DNA of 56,116 bases from Lachnospiraceae bacterium (lineage in GTDB: Bacteria > Bacillota > Clostridia > Lachnospirales > Lachnospiraceae). A model generated the notes under the pieces. The model was not told the origin of the DNA and searched no databases. It saw only the letters and a list, made by a program, of their open reading frames with translations. Location: positions 1 to 56,116 of the forward strand of contig JAAUZK010000014.1 of assembly GCA_014804655.1 (NCBI GenBank), in the 5' to 3' direction. A program made the translations under genes and the position numbers. Within the stretch, counting starts at the first letter, position 1, and each line of letters opens with the position of its first letter. Shown here piece by piece: positions 24,331-33,949 of this stretch.

Positions 24331-25026
24331 ATGAAAAAGTTAATAGCGCTTACGCTGGCAGGGGTCATGCTGTTTACTACACCTGTTATGGCGGCGGGAG
24401 CGAACTACGGTGATGGCGATGAAGTGGACTATGATGGTGGCGATGAAGCGGAAGATGGAGAGGAAGAGGGCAAGAAAGGGAGTCCGAGTCCGAGTGCATC
24501 TTCAGTATCCGGCAATTCATGCGGGGCGTCAACGTCTGAGCCGGTTACGGCATCAGCTCCGGCGGTTGAAGCATCTTCCGTACCGGCAGATATCGTAGCG
24601 GCAGCGGCGGCAGAGGGAAAGACCGTTGGTGAGTATCTGAATAATGCGGTTGCATCGGTTCCGGGGCTTGATTATGTCGTACCGGTCGGACAGGGTGGTC
24701 ATGTTATTATCAACGGCGCGCCCAGCAATCAGGTATTCTCTGTGTTAAAACCGACTTTGGGCATCGTTCACTCGGCAAAGGCATTTGCAGCGTCTCTGGG
24801 CGGCAGAGTATTGAACGTTGTGCGGATTAACGCATCCATAAGCGGTTTCAGGACCGCCAGAGTGAATTTTTACATGAAGGGCGTCAGGGCCGGACAGAAT
24901 ATTAAAGTTTTTCAGAACTTTAGCGGACAGTGGCTGGAAGTTGAAGTAGCTGAGATCAGAGAGGATCATGTTGTAGTTGACATGACGTCTCTCGGAACAT
25001 TGGCATTCATTGAAATGCCGAAATAG
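24331..25026 (+). CDS. Secreted protein of unknown function in the capsule operon
   Basis: A 231-residue exported protein. A signal peptide spans about 1-21 (LIALTLAGVMLFTTPVMA). A low-complexity acidic then Ser/Ala/Pro-rich linker covers about 25-95. A compact C-terminal domain covers about 96-231 (AAAEGKTVGEYLNNAVASVP, RVNFYMKGVRAGQNIKVF, GTLAFIEMPK). ATG 24331 follows AAAGGAGGG. The C-terminal domain reads as beta-rich and recurs, to my knowledge, in capsule loci of related bacteria, but it has no known role. It may be the partner or ligand of the sortase-like protein encoded just upstream. A small hairpin (ACGTTT/AAACGT, 24275-24290) stands between the two genes. Confidence 0.75.
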   Translation: MKKLIALTLAGVMLFTTPVMAAGANYGDGDEVDYDGGDEAEDGEEEGKKGSPSPSASSVSGNSCGASTSEPVTASAPAVEASSVPADIVAAAAAEGKTVGEYLNNAVASVPGLDYVVPVGQGGHVIINGAPSNQVFSVLKPTLGIVHSAKAFAASLGGRVLNVVRINASISGFRTARVNFYMKGVRAGQNIKVFQNFSGQWLEVEVAEIREDHVVVDMTSLGTLAFIEMPK

Positions 25027-25076
25027 TAAATCGGAAATCAATATCAGAAGCATTGTATATGAGTGTGGGGTTATGC

Positions 25077-25101
25077 GTACTGCCGCGCGTAGCGGCGGTA
25101 C
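25077..25101 (+). promoter_or_regulatory. Strong intergenic hairpin before the sugar transferase gene
   Basis: GTACTGCCGC (25077-25086) pairs with GCGGCGGTAC (25092-25101) around a 5-base loop, with one G-T pair. There is no T tract. It could slow transcription or set an RNA processing point inside the operon. Confidence 0.55.
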
Positions 25102-25132
25102 GTCTGACAAATTTATTGAGAGGATAAGTGGA

Positions 25133-25840
25133 ATGTGGGAGAACATTATGACAGATGCCATCGAAAGACCGATGTTTACGATAGTGGAAGCGAACATGAG
25201 CAGACATAACATGCGTGAAATATACCAGAGAAAAAGTGCGGTCTATAAACTGATCAAAAGACTGATGGATGTACTGTTGTCGGCGGCGGCGCTGGTCGTT
25301 CTTTCACCTGTGTTTCTTATTACCGCTGTTGCGATCAAGTGTGAGGACAACGGACCTGTCTTTTTTGCACAGCAGAGAGCCGGAAAGGATATGAAGCCAT
25401 TTCGCATGTATAAGTTCCGCAGCATGTATGTCAATGCGGACGAGAAGTTAAGCGAAATGATGAAGGATAACGAGCAGACGGGTCATGCTTTTAAGATCAA
25501 AAACGATCCGAGAATCACCAAGACCGGCAAAGTCATCAGACGCTTTTCCATAGATGAATTACCGCAGTTGATCAATATTATTAAGGGCGATATGAGTATC
25601 GTAGGCCCAAGACCGATCCTGACATTTCAGATGGAGGAATGCAGTCAGTATGAGAGGCAGAGGCTTGTGGTGCAGCCGGGACTTACGTGTTACTGGCAGA
25701 TCGGGGGCAGAGCCAACATTAAATGGGATGAATGGGTGGAGCTGGATCTGGATTACATAGAGGATATGAGTTTGTGGACGGATATTAAGATGATCGTGAA
25801 GACGGTTCCGGCGGTGTTTGTTAGTGATGGGGCGTATTAA
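25133..25840 (+). CDS. Undecaprenyl-phosphate sugar phosphotransferase (initiating transferase)
   Basis: A 235-residue enzyme of the bacterial sugar transferase family (WbaP/EpsL-like). One membrane hairpin lies at about 44-66 (LMDVLLSAAALVVLSPVFLI). The cytoplasmic catalytic part follows: FFAQQRAGKDMKPFRMYKFR, RRFSIDELPQLINIIKGDMS, VGPRP and the closing PGLTCYWQIGGRA. It moves a sugar-1-phosphate onto undecaprenyl phosphate and so starts each repeat unit. ATG 25133 is supported by GAGAGG 7 bases upstream, although the frame is open back to 25010 and into the preceding gene. Confidence 0.93.
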   Translation: MWENIMTDAIERPMFTIVEANMSRHNMREIYQRKSAVYKLIKRLMDVLLSAAALVVLSPVFLITAVAIKCEDNGPVFFAQQRAGKDMKPFRMYKFRSMYVNADEKLSEMMKDNEQTGHAFKIKNDPRITKTGKVIRRFSIDELPQLINIIKGDMSIVGPRPILTFQMEECSQYERQRLVVQPGLTCYWQIGGRANIKWDEWVELDLDYIEDMSLWTDIKMIVKTVPAVFVSDGAY

Positions 25841-25860
25841 TTTGTTGTGTGGTCAGAATT

Positions 25861-26868
25861 ATGAATATAATGTATTTATGTAATGATGCTTATGTTTACA
25901 TAGCGGCAGTTTCTATTATTTCATTGCTTGAGAATAACAAAGATGTGGATAACATCCATATTTTTATTGTAGGTGAGGAAATATCTCGGGGTAACAAAGA
26001 TAAATTATATCAAACAGTTTCTTCATATAATAGAGAATTATCAATACTTGATAAACCAGATATAAAAAAGCTGGTTGGATGTGAAGTTGAAATGCATTGG
26101 TGGATAGAGAACGTATTTTCCAGAGTATTTTTAGGAGAAGTTTTCAAAGACTATCCTGATGTTAATAAGCTGATATATTTAGATTGTGATACATTAGTTG
26201 TCGGAAACTTGTCGGATTTATGGGAAGTTAATTTAGAGGATCACCTAGCAGCAGGGGTGCTGGAAGCTATGGGAAATCTTCACAAAAAGGCTATAGGTCT
26301 TCAAAACCAGGACCCATATTTTAATGCAGGACTGATTTTAATTGATGTATTTAAATGGCGTAATGGGAACTACGATAAAAAAGCGAGAGATTTCATTCGA
26401 AAAGTGAATGGAAAGATGGAGTATGCTGATGAATCTGTGTTGAATGGTATAGCGGCAACAGATATGAAAATAATATCACCCAAGTATAATCTTACTTCAC
26501 TATCAATTTACTTTAGCCCTAATGAAGTTCAAGTATATAGAAAACCCTGTTTTCATTACTCGAAAGAAGAAATAAAAGAAGCGATGGAAGATGTAAGAGT
26601 AGTTCATTTCACATCTTCATTTGTGGATGTCAGACCGTGGATAGAGGGAAGTCTTCATCCCTATGCTTCTAGATGGAAAATGATTAAAAATAGTAGTATG
26701 TGGAAAAATCAGCCAAGTGCAAAAGATAATCAAAATATAAAAAAGCGAATAGCACGAAGATTGGCTATGATACTCCCAATAAAAATTCGTTTACACGTAA
26801 CTGGTTTTTTGCATGCATATATAAAACCATTAAAATATGTCAGGAAATATAATGGATTATACGGATAA
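25861..26868 (+). CDS. Glycosyltransferase family 8
   Basis: A 335-residue retaining glycosyltransferase. It shows the GT8 pattern: MYLCNDAYVYIAAVSIISL at the start, the metal-binding DxD as LIYLDCDTL (Asp108, Asp110), FNAGLILIDVFKWR (about 151-164) and a C-terminal HFTSSFVDVRPW. It adds one sugar, often glucose or galactose, to the growing repeat unit. There is no strong ribosome binding site before ATG 25861. From here on the operon becomes much richer in A and T, marking the variable half of the locus. Confidence 0.92.
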   Translation: MNIMYLCNDAYVYIAAVSIISLLENNKDVDNIHIFIVGEEISRGNKDKLYQTVSSYNRELSILDKPDIKKLVGCEVEMHWWIENVFSRVFLGEVFKDYPDVNKLIYLDCDTLVVGNLSDLWEVNLEDHLAAGVLEAMGNLHKKAIGLQNQDPYFNAGLILIDVFKWRNGNYDKKARDFIRKVNGKMEYADESVLNGIAATDMKIISPKYNLTSLSIYFSPNEVQVYRKPCFHYSKEEIKEAMEDVRVVHFTSSFVDVRPWIEGSLHPYASRWKMIKNSSMWKNQPSAKDNQNIKKRIARRLAMILPIKIRLHVTGFLHAYIKPLKYVRKYNGLYG

Positions 26869-27862
26869 AAAAGAATTAATTAGCGTTATTGTCCCGATTT
26901 ATAATGTCGAAAGATATCTCCCAATTTGCATAAAAAGTATTTTGAATCAATCATATAGGAATATAGAAGTTATTCTGGTTGATGATGGATCAACAGATTC
27001 ATCGGGATATATTTGTGATTCTTTTGCCACAACTGATCCAAGAGTGTCTGTAATTCATAAACAAAACGGAGGGTTGTCGGATGCAAGGAATGTAGGAATT
27101 AAAAACAGCAATGGCAGCTTTATTTCTTTAATAGATAGTGATGATGTTATATGTGATAATTTTATTCAAAAGTTGTATGAAATTTGTTTAATCACTGGGA
27201 GTGATTTAGTATGTTGCGAATTAATCTGTTTTTATGATGAAGATGAAAACAAGCTACCACGATATTGGAAGCAGATTAATGAAACGAAATGCACATATAA
27301 AAAATATACTTCAAAGGAAATCACAGAAAAATCATTTTATCAGCATATTTCTATTACTGGAGCACCCCAAAAACTATATAAGAAATCTTTGTTTGATAAT
27401 ATTGAATTTCCACGCGGACGATATTTTGAGGATTTAGCAACAACATATTTGTTTTTTGAAAAGGCAAATAGCATTTCTGTTATAGACCAAAAATTGTATG
27501 CATATAGAATGAGGACAGATAGTATTATGAATCGCGCGTTCAATGCTAACAAACTTGATTGTATCTGGGTGGCTGAAAAAATAGTATCGTATTATGCAGA
27601 AACCGATATGGATGGAATGTTTTGCGCAGCTTTTAGAGTGAATAGGCTTGTGTATGATCAGATACCCTATTCATATAAAAATGAAAAAAATAAAGTGTGG
27701 AATGAGATAAAAAAATACAGATGGACTGTATTAGTTGATGTAAAAGCTAAAAAATATGAACGATTGTTGGCGGCACTGAGTTTTACCGGTCAATATCTGT
27801 TTGATTTCTGGTTAATGATTTTTAGAAGATTCAGGAAGATAATGTATAGAAGCTCGTTATAG
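26852..27862 (+). CDS. Glycosyltransferase family 2
   Basis: A 336-residue GT-A fold enzyme: ISVIVPIYNVERYL (about 10-23), ILVDDGSTDSS with the nucleotide-sugar Asp pair, GLSDARNVGI and LIDSDD holding the DxD motif. It transfers a sugar to the lipid-linked repeat unit. The start at ATG 26852 sits 9 bases after an AGGA and overlaps the end of the GT8 gene by 17 bases, so translation is coupled. Confidence 0.93.
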   Translation: MDYTDKKELISVIVPIYNVERYLPICIKSILNQSYRNIEVILVDDGSTDSSGYICDSFATTDPRVSVIHKQNGGLSDARNVGIKNSNGSFISLIDSDDVICDNFIQKLYEICLITGSDLVCCELICFYDEDENKLPRYWKQINETKCTYKKYTSKEITEKSFYQHISITGAPQKLYKKSLFDNIEFPRGRYFEDLATTYLFFEKANSISVIDQKLYAYRMRTDSIMNRAFNANKLDCIWVAEKIVSYYAETDMDGMFCAAFRVNRLVYDQIPYSYKNEKNKVWNEIKKYRWTVLVDVKAKKYERLLAALSFTGQYLFDFWLMIFRRFRKIMYRSSL

Positions 27863-27875
27863 AATTGGGGATATT

Positions 27876-28991
27876 ATGTTATTTTGGGTTATTAATCTAT
27901 CTTCTATATGGATATATGGATGTTTGACAAAAACATATCGAAAGGACAAAGTGTTTCTAATTATTTCGTGTGTTCATATGGGGGTGATAATGGCTTTTCG
28001 CAGCATATATGTCGGAACGGATACTTATAATTATGCCCAGGCATTTAATGCTATCAAGGATACCGGTCATCTTTCGGCAAACCATGTCGCATCAGTCTCA
28101 AGGACATTTCTTCTATTGTTTAGAGTTTTTTCTTTCCTTCCGAGAACTCAGGGCTATATGATTGTTACTTCTGTTCCTGTGGTGATATTATTGTTTTTTT
28201 GCATCAGGAATTATTCGAAGAACTATTATTTAAGTATATTGATATTTATCACAAGTTATTTATTTTTTTATTCCATAAATGCCGCTAGGCATTTTCTCGC
28301 AATAGCTTTTGTCTTTTTATTTTTTATGCTTTTGGAAAATAAGAAGATAGCATGCTCAGTAGTGGTATTCCTAATTGCCTGTGCACTACATAATGCGGTC
28401 AGTATATTTGCAATATATTATTTGATATATTTGATTAAGTGGAATGGTAAACTTTTTGTGACTTTTTCAATTGGCTTAATTGCAATAATGAAAGTTATGC
28501 CGCTGTTTATTACTGTGTTTGTTAAGGTTTTTCCACATTATGCATGGCTTGGTTCAAAGATTTTTGATCAACACTATATTTCAGGAGGTAGAACTTCTCT
28601 TGTTTATGCATTTTATAGTTTATTGACTGTAGTGTTGAATTTTCTAATTGTGCTGAAAAAAGAAAGACTTTTTTCCATAAAGATTAGCAGTAAGGACATT
28701 ATTAATACTGATTATATAGATAAACAGAATATCCAGTTCATATATCGAGTATCATGTATAATGGTGATAGCGATGGCTATGTTTGGTATGTATTCAAACA
28801 GTATTTTAATTTCCAGAATGGCATATGTTTTTTTTGCTTTTATTGTGTTTGCATTGCCAAATGCCTTGATTAGTATTGGGAAAAAATCTCGATGGTGGAT
28901 TGCTATTGTTTGTCTTCCGCTTGTGGTATTTATGTTTTTGCAGTTACGGGGGAATTATTCAGGCGTTTTAAATTATTCATTCGGAATTTAG
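27876..28991 (+). CDS. EpsG-family polysaccharide polymerase (Wzy-like)
   Basis: A 371-residue integral membrane protein with about ten helices. It carries the EpsG hallmark AFRSIYVGTDTYNYAQAF (about 40-57) and RHFLAIAF in a later loop. Proteins of this kind polymerise lipid-linked repeat units outside the membrane. ATG 27876 is 13 bases after the GT2 stop. It is the only polymerase candidate in the locus. Confidence 0.88.
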   Translation: MLFWVINLSSIWIYGCLTKTYRKDKVFLIISCVHMGVIMAFRSIYVGTDTYNYAQAFNAIKDTGHLSANHVASVSRTFLLLFRVFSFLPRTQGYMIVTSVPVVILLFFCIRNYSKNYYLSILIFITSYLFFYSINAARHFLAIAFVFLFFMLLENKKIACSVVVFLIACALHNAVSIFAIYYLIYLIKWNGKLFVTFSIGLIAIMKVMPLFITVFVKVFPHYAWLGSKIFDQHYISGGRTSLVYAFYSLLTVVLNFLIVLKKERLFSIKISSKDIINTDYIDKQNIQFIYRVSCIMVIAMAMFGMYSNSILISRMAYVFFAFIVFALPNALISIGKKSRWWIAIVCLPLVVFMFLQLRGNYSGVLNYSFGI

Positions 28992-29018
28992 AATAATCCG
29001 ATTTAAGGGTATCAGTTT

Positions 29019-30095
29019 ATGAGGAATAAGATTGTATTGGCAATTTGTAAAATAGTACAATTGTTTAATTTTTTTCTGGGAATGGTTGTAGTAAGGATTA
29101 TTTATTCAAAGAAGGCAATTGATCTATGTAGCTATATGTCAGACTCTTTAGAACGAGTTCCACAATCTTATATTCACTGCGTATCCAAAAATATCAGATT
29201 AAATGGAAGATATCCAGCCGGAAGGCGGATATGCTTCACAACAGGTGCGGAAAGGGTAAGAATAGCTGTTTTATATAGAAGACGTTGTTTATTAAGGAAT
29301 ATGTCCTATATTGCTACAAGCGGGGTAGATGTTTATGAGCGACGTAATGCTCATGACAAATGGTGTAAATGTGTAGCGCCAGATACACCGTTTCAGATGT
29401 TGGTCAGTGAGTGGCTGTCTTTTGACAAAGGATTGAAAGATATTGTAATGTATTTACCGCCCTATGCACAGATCAGTAAAATTATGCTGCTGGATAAAGA
29501 TGAGTCTGTATATTTCAGAGGGCAAGTGAATAAAAGATTGATTTCCGTTTATGGATCCAGCATTTCTCAGGGGTGTTCGGCCAGCAGACCAGGCCTGGCA
29601 TATACTAATCTGTTGTCAAGATATTTTGATGCAGATATTAATAATTGTGCTTTTTCTGAGGGGGCGAGAGGCGAGAAATTTGTGATTGACAATGTTTTGC
29701 TGAGCAAAAAAAGTGAAGTTATTATAGTGGAATATGATCATAATTCTTCCTTGGAAGAATTTGTCGAGAGGCATTTGCAGGTTTATCGCTGGATAAGAGA
29801 ATATACGGACGTTCCTGTTATCTTTTTGTCAAGAATTTCTGGAGGACTATCAAATTCTGGTGATGAAAATACGAAAAGAATCACAATTATACAGAAAACA
29901 CTTAAATATGCAGAAGAAAATAATGACAAAAAAGTATGGTTTATTAATGGCGATGAAATAGTTGAAGACAAAAGGGATTTGTATTTGGTAGATGACAGGC
30001 ATCCCAATGATTTAGGGATGAAATTAATTGCGGATACATTAAGTATTATTTTAAGAGAAAAGGTGTTCAATTTGAATGATAAAGGAAATGCTTAA
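29019..30095 (+). CDS. SGNH/GDSL hydrolase-like protein
   Basis: A 358-residue protein. Residues about 55-160 form a beta-rich N-terminal domain. The SGNH part starts at SVYGSSISQGC, with Ser181 as likely nucleophile, followed by NCAFSEGARGE (Gly block), VEYDHN (Asn block) and DDRHPNDLG (Asp325 and His328). Proteins of this group in polysaccharide loci add or remove O-acetyl groups. A short hydrophobic stretch (about 12-29) may tether it. Its end overlaps the next gene by 20 bases. Confidence 0.85.
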   Translation: MRNKIVLAICKIVQLFNFFLGMVVVRIIYSKKAIDLCSYMSDSLERVPQSYIHCVSKNIRLNGRYPAGRRICFTTGAERVRIAVLYRRRCLLRNMSYIATSGVDVYERRNAHDKWCKCVAPDTPFQMLVSEWLSFDKGLKDIVMYLPPYAQISKIMLLDKDESVYFRGQVNKRLISVYGSSISQGCSASRPGLAYTNLLSRYFDADINNCAFSEGARGEKFVIDNVLLSKKSEVIIVEYDHNSSLEEFVERHLQVYRWIREYTDVPVIFLSRISGGLSNSGDENTKRITIIQKTLKYAEENNDKKVWFINGDEIVEDKRDLYLVDDRHPNDLGMKLIADTLSIILREKVFNLNDKGNA

Positions 30096-31200
30096 AAGGA
30101 TTATTCCAAGAAGTGTGATAGCAAGATTTCGTTTGGGTAGTGAACATAAAAAGTATTTGTTATATATTAATTCATTGGCAAGCGAGAAAAATCTTGAGGC
30201 AGATTTTCTTTTTGGAACTCCTTTACACACAAATTTGGGGGATCATTTGATTACTCTTTCGGAACATAATCTTTTAGAAAAAAATTGCAGTAGAAGAGTC
30301 ATCGAAATACCAACAGAGGTATTTCAATCATATAAATCAGATGTCATGAAAGTAGTACCTGCAGATGCGATTATTTATATCAATGGTGGAGGATGGATGG
30401 GTAATCTCTGGCCTGATGATGAACTATATATGCAGGAATTGGTAGATTCGTTCAGTGAACATAGAGTTATTATACTCCCTCAAACAATATATTATGATGA
30501 AAAAACAGGTAACATGGGCGACCTTATTCGAGAGGGGGCTGACAAATTTTCCAGATGTAATAAATTGATCCTTTGTGTCAGGGATTACAGATCTTATGTT
30601 TTGGCACGTGAATATTATCCAAAGGTAGATGTCAGATTAATGCCTGACATTGCATTGAGTTATTCAATACAGTTTAACGATACCTTTCAAAAGAAAGTAG
30701 TAGGGGTTTGCCTCAGAAATGACAGGGAATTAGTTGTGAATCATGCTGGAATAGCTTTGATAAAAACAATAATGGAAGCTGATGGGTATTATTTCAGAGA
30801 AATAACGACAATGTCAAAAAAGAGAGTGTCAGAAGAAGAACGTGAAAAAACTGTAAAGCAGAAACTGAGAGAGTTTTATGAATGCGGTTTTGTAGTAACA
30901 GATAGATTACACGGGATGATTTTTGCATATCTGGTGGGTACTCCGTGTATAGTGTTTGATAATAAAACGCAAAAGGTATCGGGAGTATATAAACAATGGT
31001 TGAGCGAAAGCAGTAACATCTTTTCGGTGTTTGAAGAAATAGACAGAGATAAATTGGAATCATTTATAGAAAATAATCAAGAAAAGAAGAAGTGTACTAA
31101 TGATTCCTTGAAAGAAATGTTTGTTAAGTTTATAAAGGAAATAGAATATGGAAGAAATAAAGAGATTAATATTGGGGTTGATTCCGAATCAAAAATGTAA
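30076..31200 (+). CDS. Polysaccharide pyruvyl transferase family protein
   Basis: A 374-residue enzyme of the CsaB/ExoV-like family. Signs are HTNLGDHLITLSEH (about 51-64), YINGGGWMGNLWP (about 98-110), QTIYYDE and near the C-terminus FVVTDRLHGMIFAYLVGTPC. Relatives transfer pyruvate from phosphoenolpyruvate to a sugar as a ketal, giving the polymer a negative charge. It overlaps the SGNH gene by 20 bases and the radical SAM gene by 53 bases, so the three are a tightly coupled set. Confidence 0.9.
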   Translation: MIKEMLKRIIPRSVIARFRLGSEHKKYLLYINSLASEKNLEADFLFGTPLHTNLGDHLITLSEHNLLEKNCSRRVIEIPTEVFQSYKSDVMKVVPADAIIYINGGGWMGNLWPDDELYMQELVDSFSEHRVIILPQTIYYDEKTGNMGDLIREGADKFSRCNKLILCVRDYRSYVLAREYYPKVDVRLMPDIALSYSIQFNDTFQKKVVGVCLRNDRELVVNHAGIALIKTIMEADGYYFREITTMSKKRVSEEEREKTVKQKLREFYECGFVVTDRLHGMIFAYLVGTPCIVFDNKTQKVSGVYKQWLSESSNIFSVFEEIDRDKLESFIENNQEKKKCTNDSLKEMFVKFIKEIEYGRNKEINIGVDSESKM

Positions 31201-32272
31201 TCTCCGATGTGAATATTGTTATATTTCTCAAGTTAATGCTTGGGAAGAACCAACAACATTAAAATATTCAGTTGAATACATTGCCAGGTGTTTATCTAAA
31301 GAAAGATTAGGGGGAACCTCATTGATTAACCTGACCGGAAATGGGGAGACAATGCTTCAACCAGATATTGTTCCATTGACGGGTGAATTACTTAAGCAAG
31401 GTCATTATGTTGAAATAGTGACAAATGGCACTATAACTAAGCATATTAATGATATTTTAACATTGCCGGATGAATTGTTGTCACATTTATTTTTTAAAAT
31501 ATCCTTTCATTATAAAGAACTTAAAAGAAGAAAGATGTTAAGTATGTTTTGGGATAACATTGCAGCAATAAAAAAATCAGCGGCGTCGTTTTCTCTCGAA
31601 TTGCTGGCTTATGATGGAATTGAGGAGGATATAGATGAAATAAAAAAGATCTGTTATGAAAGAGCTGGAGCAATCTGTCATGCTACAATCGGAAGAAATG
31701 ATAAAAGAAGAGATAAGGCATTATTGTCTGGGCATAGCATAGAGGAATTTTCATCAATATGGAAATCGTTAGAATCTCCCATGGCACAGTTTAAACTTGA
31801 AGTTATTGGGAAAAAGCGCAAAGAATTTTGCTATGCTGGTGACTGGAGCTTGTTTGTAAATATGTATACGGGAGAATCTCAGCCCTGTTATTGGCAACCT
31901 TATAATCAGAATATATTTGAAAATTCTGAAAAGCCTATAAAGTTTTACCCTGTTGGACATACATGCACCCAACCATATTGTACAAATGCCCATGCACATA
32001 TGGCCTGGGGAGTAATTCCTGAATTGTACACACCATCATATGCAGAAATGCGGAATCGTAAATGTTTGGATGGGAGTGAATGGTTAAAATGTGAATGCAA
32101 ATCATTTTTTTCATCAAAACTGCAAAGCCAGAATAGAGAATATAGTACACTACAAAAAATAATTCATGATGTGGTATACCCAATTAAATTTGCTAAGTGG
32201 ATGATGAGAGATTGGAAGAATAATATTAGAAGAATTAAAAATTACTTAAAGAGAATTAAAAAGAAATCATAG
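31148..32272 (+). CDS. Radical SAM protein in the capsule cluster
   Basis: A 374-residue protein with the CxxxCxxC cluster motif as KCNLRCEYCYIS (Cys17, Cys21, Cys24), then LTGNGETML (the SAM-binding GGE-like motif, here GNGE) and EIVTNG. Cysteines in the last third (FCYAGDWSL, QPCYWQP, HTCTQPYCTNAH, KCECKSFF) could bind a second cluster, SPASM-like. The C-terminal 40 residues are very basic. Radical SAM enzymes of this plan modify peptides or small molecules. Its start lies inside the pyruvyl transferase gene, so it belongs to the capsule operon. The substrate is unknown; sugar dehydrogenation or epimerisation is possible. Confidence 0.88.
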   Translation: MEEIKRLILGLIPNQKCNLRCEYCYISQVNAWEEPTTLKYSVEYIARCLSKERLGGTSLINLTGNGETMLQPDIVPLTGELLKQGHYVEIVTNGTITKHINDILTLPDELLSHLFFKISFHYKELKRRKMLSMFWDNIAAIKKSAASFSLELLAYDGIEEDIDEIKKICYERAGAICHATIGRNDKRRDKALLSGHSIEEFSSIWKSLESPMAQFKLEVIGKKRKEFCYAGDWSLFVNMYTGESQPCYWQPYNQNIFENSEKPIKFYPVGHTCTQPYCTNAHAHMAWGVIPELYTPSYAEMRNRKCLDGSEWLKCECKSFFSSKLQSQNREYSTLQKIIHDVVYPIKFAKWMMRDWKNNIRRIKNYLKRIKKKS

Positions 32273-32334
32273 GTTTATTCTGTGGTGAAAGATTACAATG
32301 ATTTGTATAGATTTAATGGAAGCAGGAAAAATTT

Positions 32335-33741
32335 ATGAAACAAAAGGAAAGCCCCCAAAATCAATACAGAAGATTGGCCTTGGATATTTTAATTTTTATC
32401 ATAGGAACGGTATTGGCAAAAGCGATTCAATTCATCTTGCTGCCGCTATATACAAGTTTTATGACAACTCAGGCGTATGGTGTTGCGGAATTAATTAATA
32501 ATTTGTCAGAACTCTTTTTTCCGATTGCAACATTGTGTATCTATGAGGCAGCGTTCCGCTATGTAGTTGATTCGGAATTTGAAGATGGCAGAATTATTGT
32601 TGCTGTAATAAAAGTAATGACAAGTTCACTTTGTATTGGGTTTATTATAACCCTTGCGTGCAAAACATTGTTTCATTATAAATACGCATTTTATTTATTT
32701 TTTATATTATATGCATATTCGATACGGATGTGCATGGCATATTATGTCAGAGGAATGGGACTTTCGAAAGTGTTTGCAATGAGTGGAGTTGTAAATGCCT
32801 TTTCATTAGGTGTGTTTAGTATTATATTGTTAGTAATATTAAAAACTACAATAAAAGGGTATTTAATTTCAATTGGATTATCGTATTGTGTTTCAACATT
32901 ATATTTATTGATAAGGGGCAGAGTAGTTAAAGATATTAATATCCATGTCAAGTCGAAAAGTGATTTGAAAATCTTGTTTTGCTACTGTATTCCGTTAGTT
33001 TTTTACAACGTATTATATTGGTTTACAACCATCGCAGGAAGATATATTCTTTTATGGTTTACGGATTCCTCAACAGCAGGGAGGTATGTTGCAGCAATAA
33101 AAATAGCAGCAGTTATAAATATGGTACAACAAGCTGTTTATGCCGCATTTCAGTTAAATTCTTCTAGGATGTATATGGAAAAAGAGAAAGAGGTATATTA
33201 TTCAGACATAATTAACTTATTTATTTCGATTTACTGTACATTTGGCGCTTTTATTGTTTGTCTGACCCCGGTTTTAGCTAAGATAGCATTAAAAAATGAT
33301 TTTTATAGTGCAAAGTGTTATCTTCCAGCAATTATGTTTGCGGCATTGGTTAATTGCATTTCGTCGCTTTTAGGGACAATGTACTCTACATATAAGAAGA
33401 CACAAAAATTAATTGGGGTAAGTATAGTAGGTGCAATCGTGAATGTTGGAGTTGGATTAATATTAACTCCATTGTTCGGAATTTGGGGAATATGTATTGC
33501 TTCAAGCTGTTGTTATACATGCCAAGCTATCTATAAGTTTATTGATATTGCTAGATTCTGTACAATTAATTACAATTGGAAACTTATAATTTCAGATATA
33601 TTAATTTTATTAATTATTGTATTGATGATGTCCATTAGTATTCCAAATAAAATTGGAATATCGCTTTGTTTTGCAACGATATTATTGATCATTAATCAAA
33701 AATATATTGTACATACATTAAGAATGATCAGAAATAAATAA
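32335..33741 (+). CDS. Wzx-type oligosaccharide flippase
   Basis: A 468-residue membrane protein with about twelve to fourteen helices. The start ILIFIIGTVLAKAIQFILLP is the usual first helix of the polysaccharide transport family, and the conserved LTPLFGIWGICIASSCCY helix lies near 385-402. It flips lipid-linked repeat units to the outer face for polymerisation. It is the last gene of the capsule operon and AT-rich like the genes before it. Confidence 0.92.
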   Translation: MKQKESPQNQYRRLALDILIFIIGTVLAKAIQFILLPLYTSFMTTQAYGVAELINNLSELFFPIATLCIYEAAFRYVVDSEFEDGRIIVAVIKVMTSSLCIGFIITLACKTLFHYKYAFYLFFILYAYSIRMCMAYYVRGMGLSKVFAMSGVVNAFSLGVFSIILLVILKTTIKGYLISIGLSYCVSTLYLLIRGRVVKDINIHVKSKSDLKILFCYCIPLVFYNVLYWFTTIAGRYILLWFTDSSTAGRYVAAIKIAAVINMVQQAVYAAFQLNSSRMYMEKEKEVYYSDIINLFISIYCTFGAFIVCLTPVLAKIALKNDFYSAKCYLPAIMFAALVNCISSLLGTMYSTYKKTQKLIGVSIVGAIVNVGVGLILTPLFGIWGICIASSCCYTCQAIYKFIDIARFCTINYNWKLIISDILILLIIVLMMSISIPNKIGISLCFATILLIINQKYIVHTLRMIRNK

Positions 33742-33949
33742 GGTTTCACAGTAACACCATAAATAATAAACTAAGTGCGGTTGCAGAAGCTGTCAGAAAA
33801 GATTTGATAGAATTTATATAGGATATGTTCTGATGATATACTGAAGAAACGGCGCATTGATAGTGTCAGTGGGGAAAGAGAATATTAAATTTATTGATAT
33901 ATTAAAGGAAGTGCATAGGGCTATGAGAATGATTGGTATGTTGCGGAGA

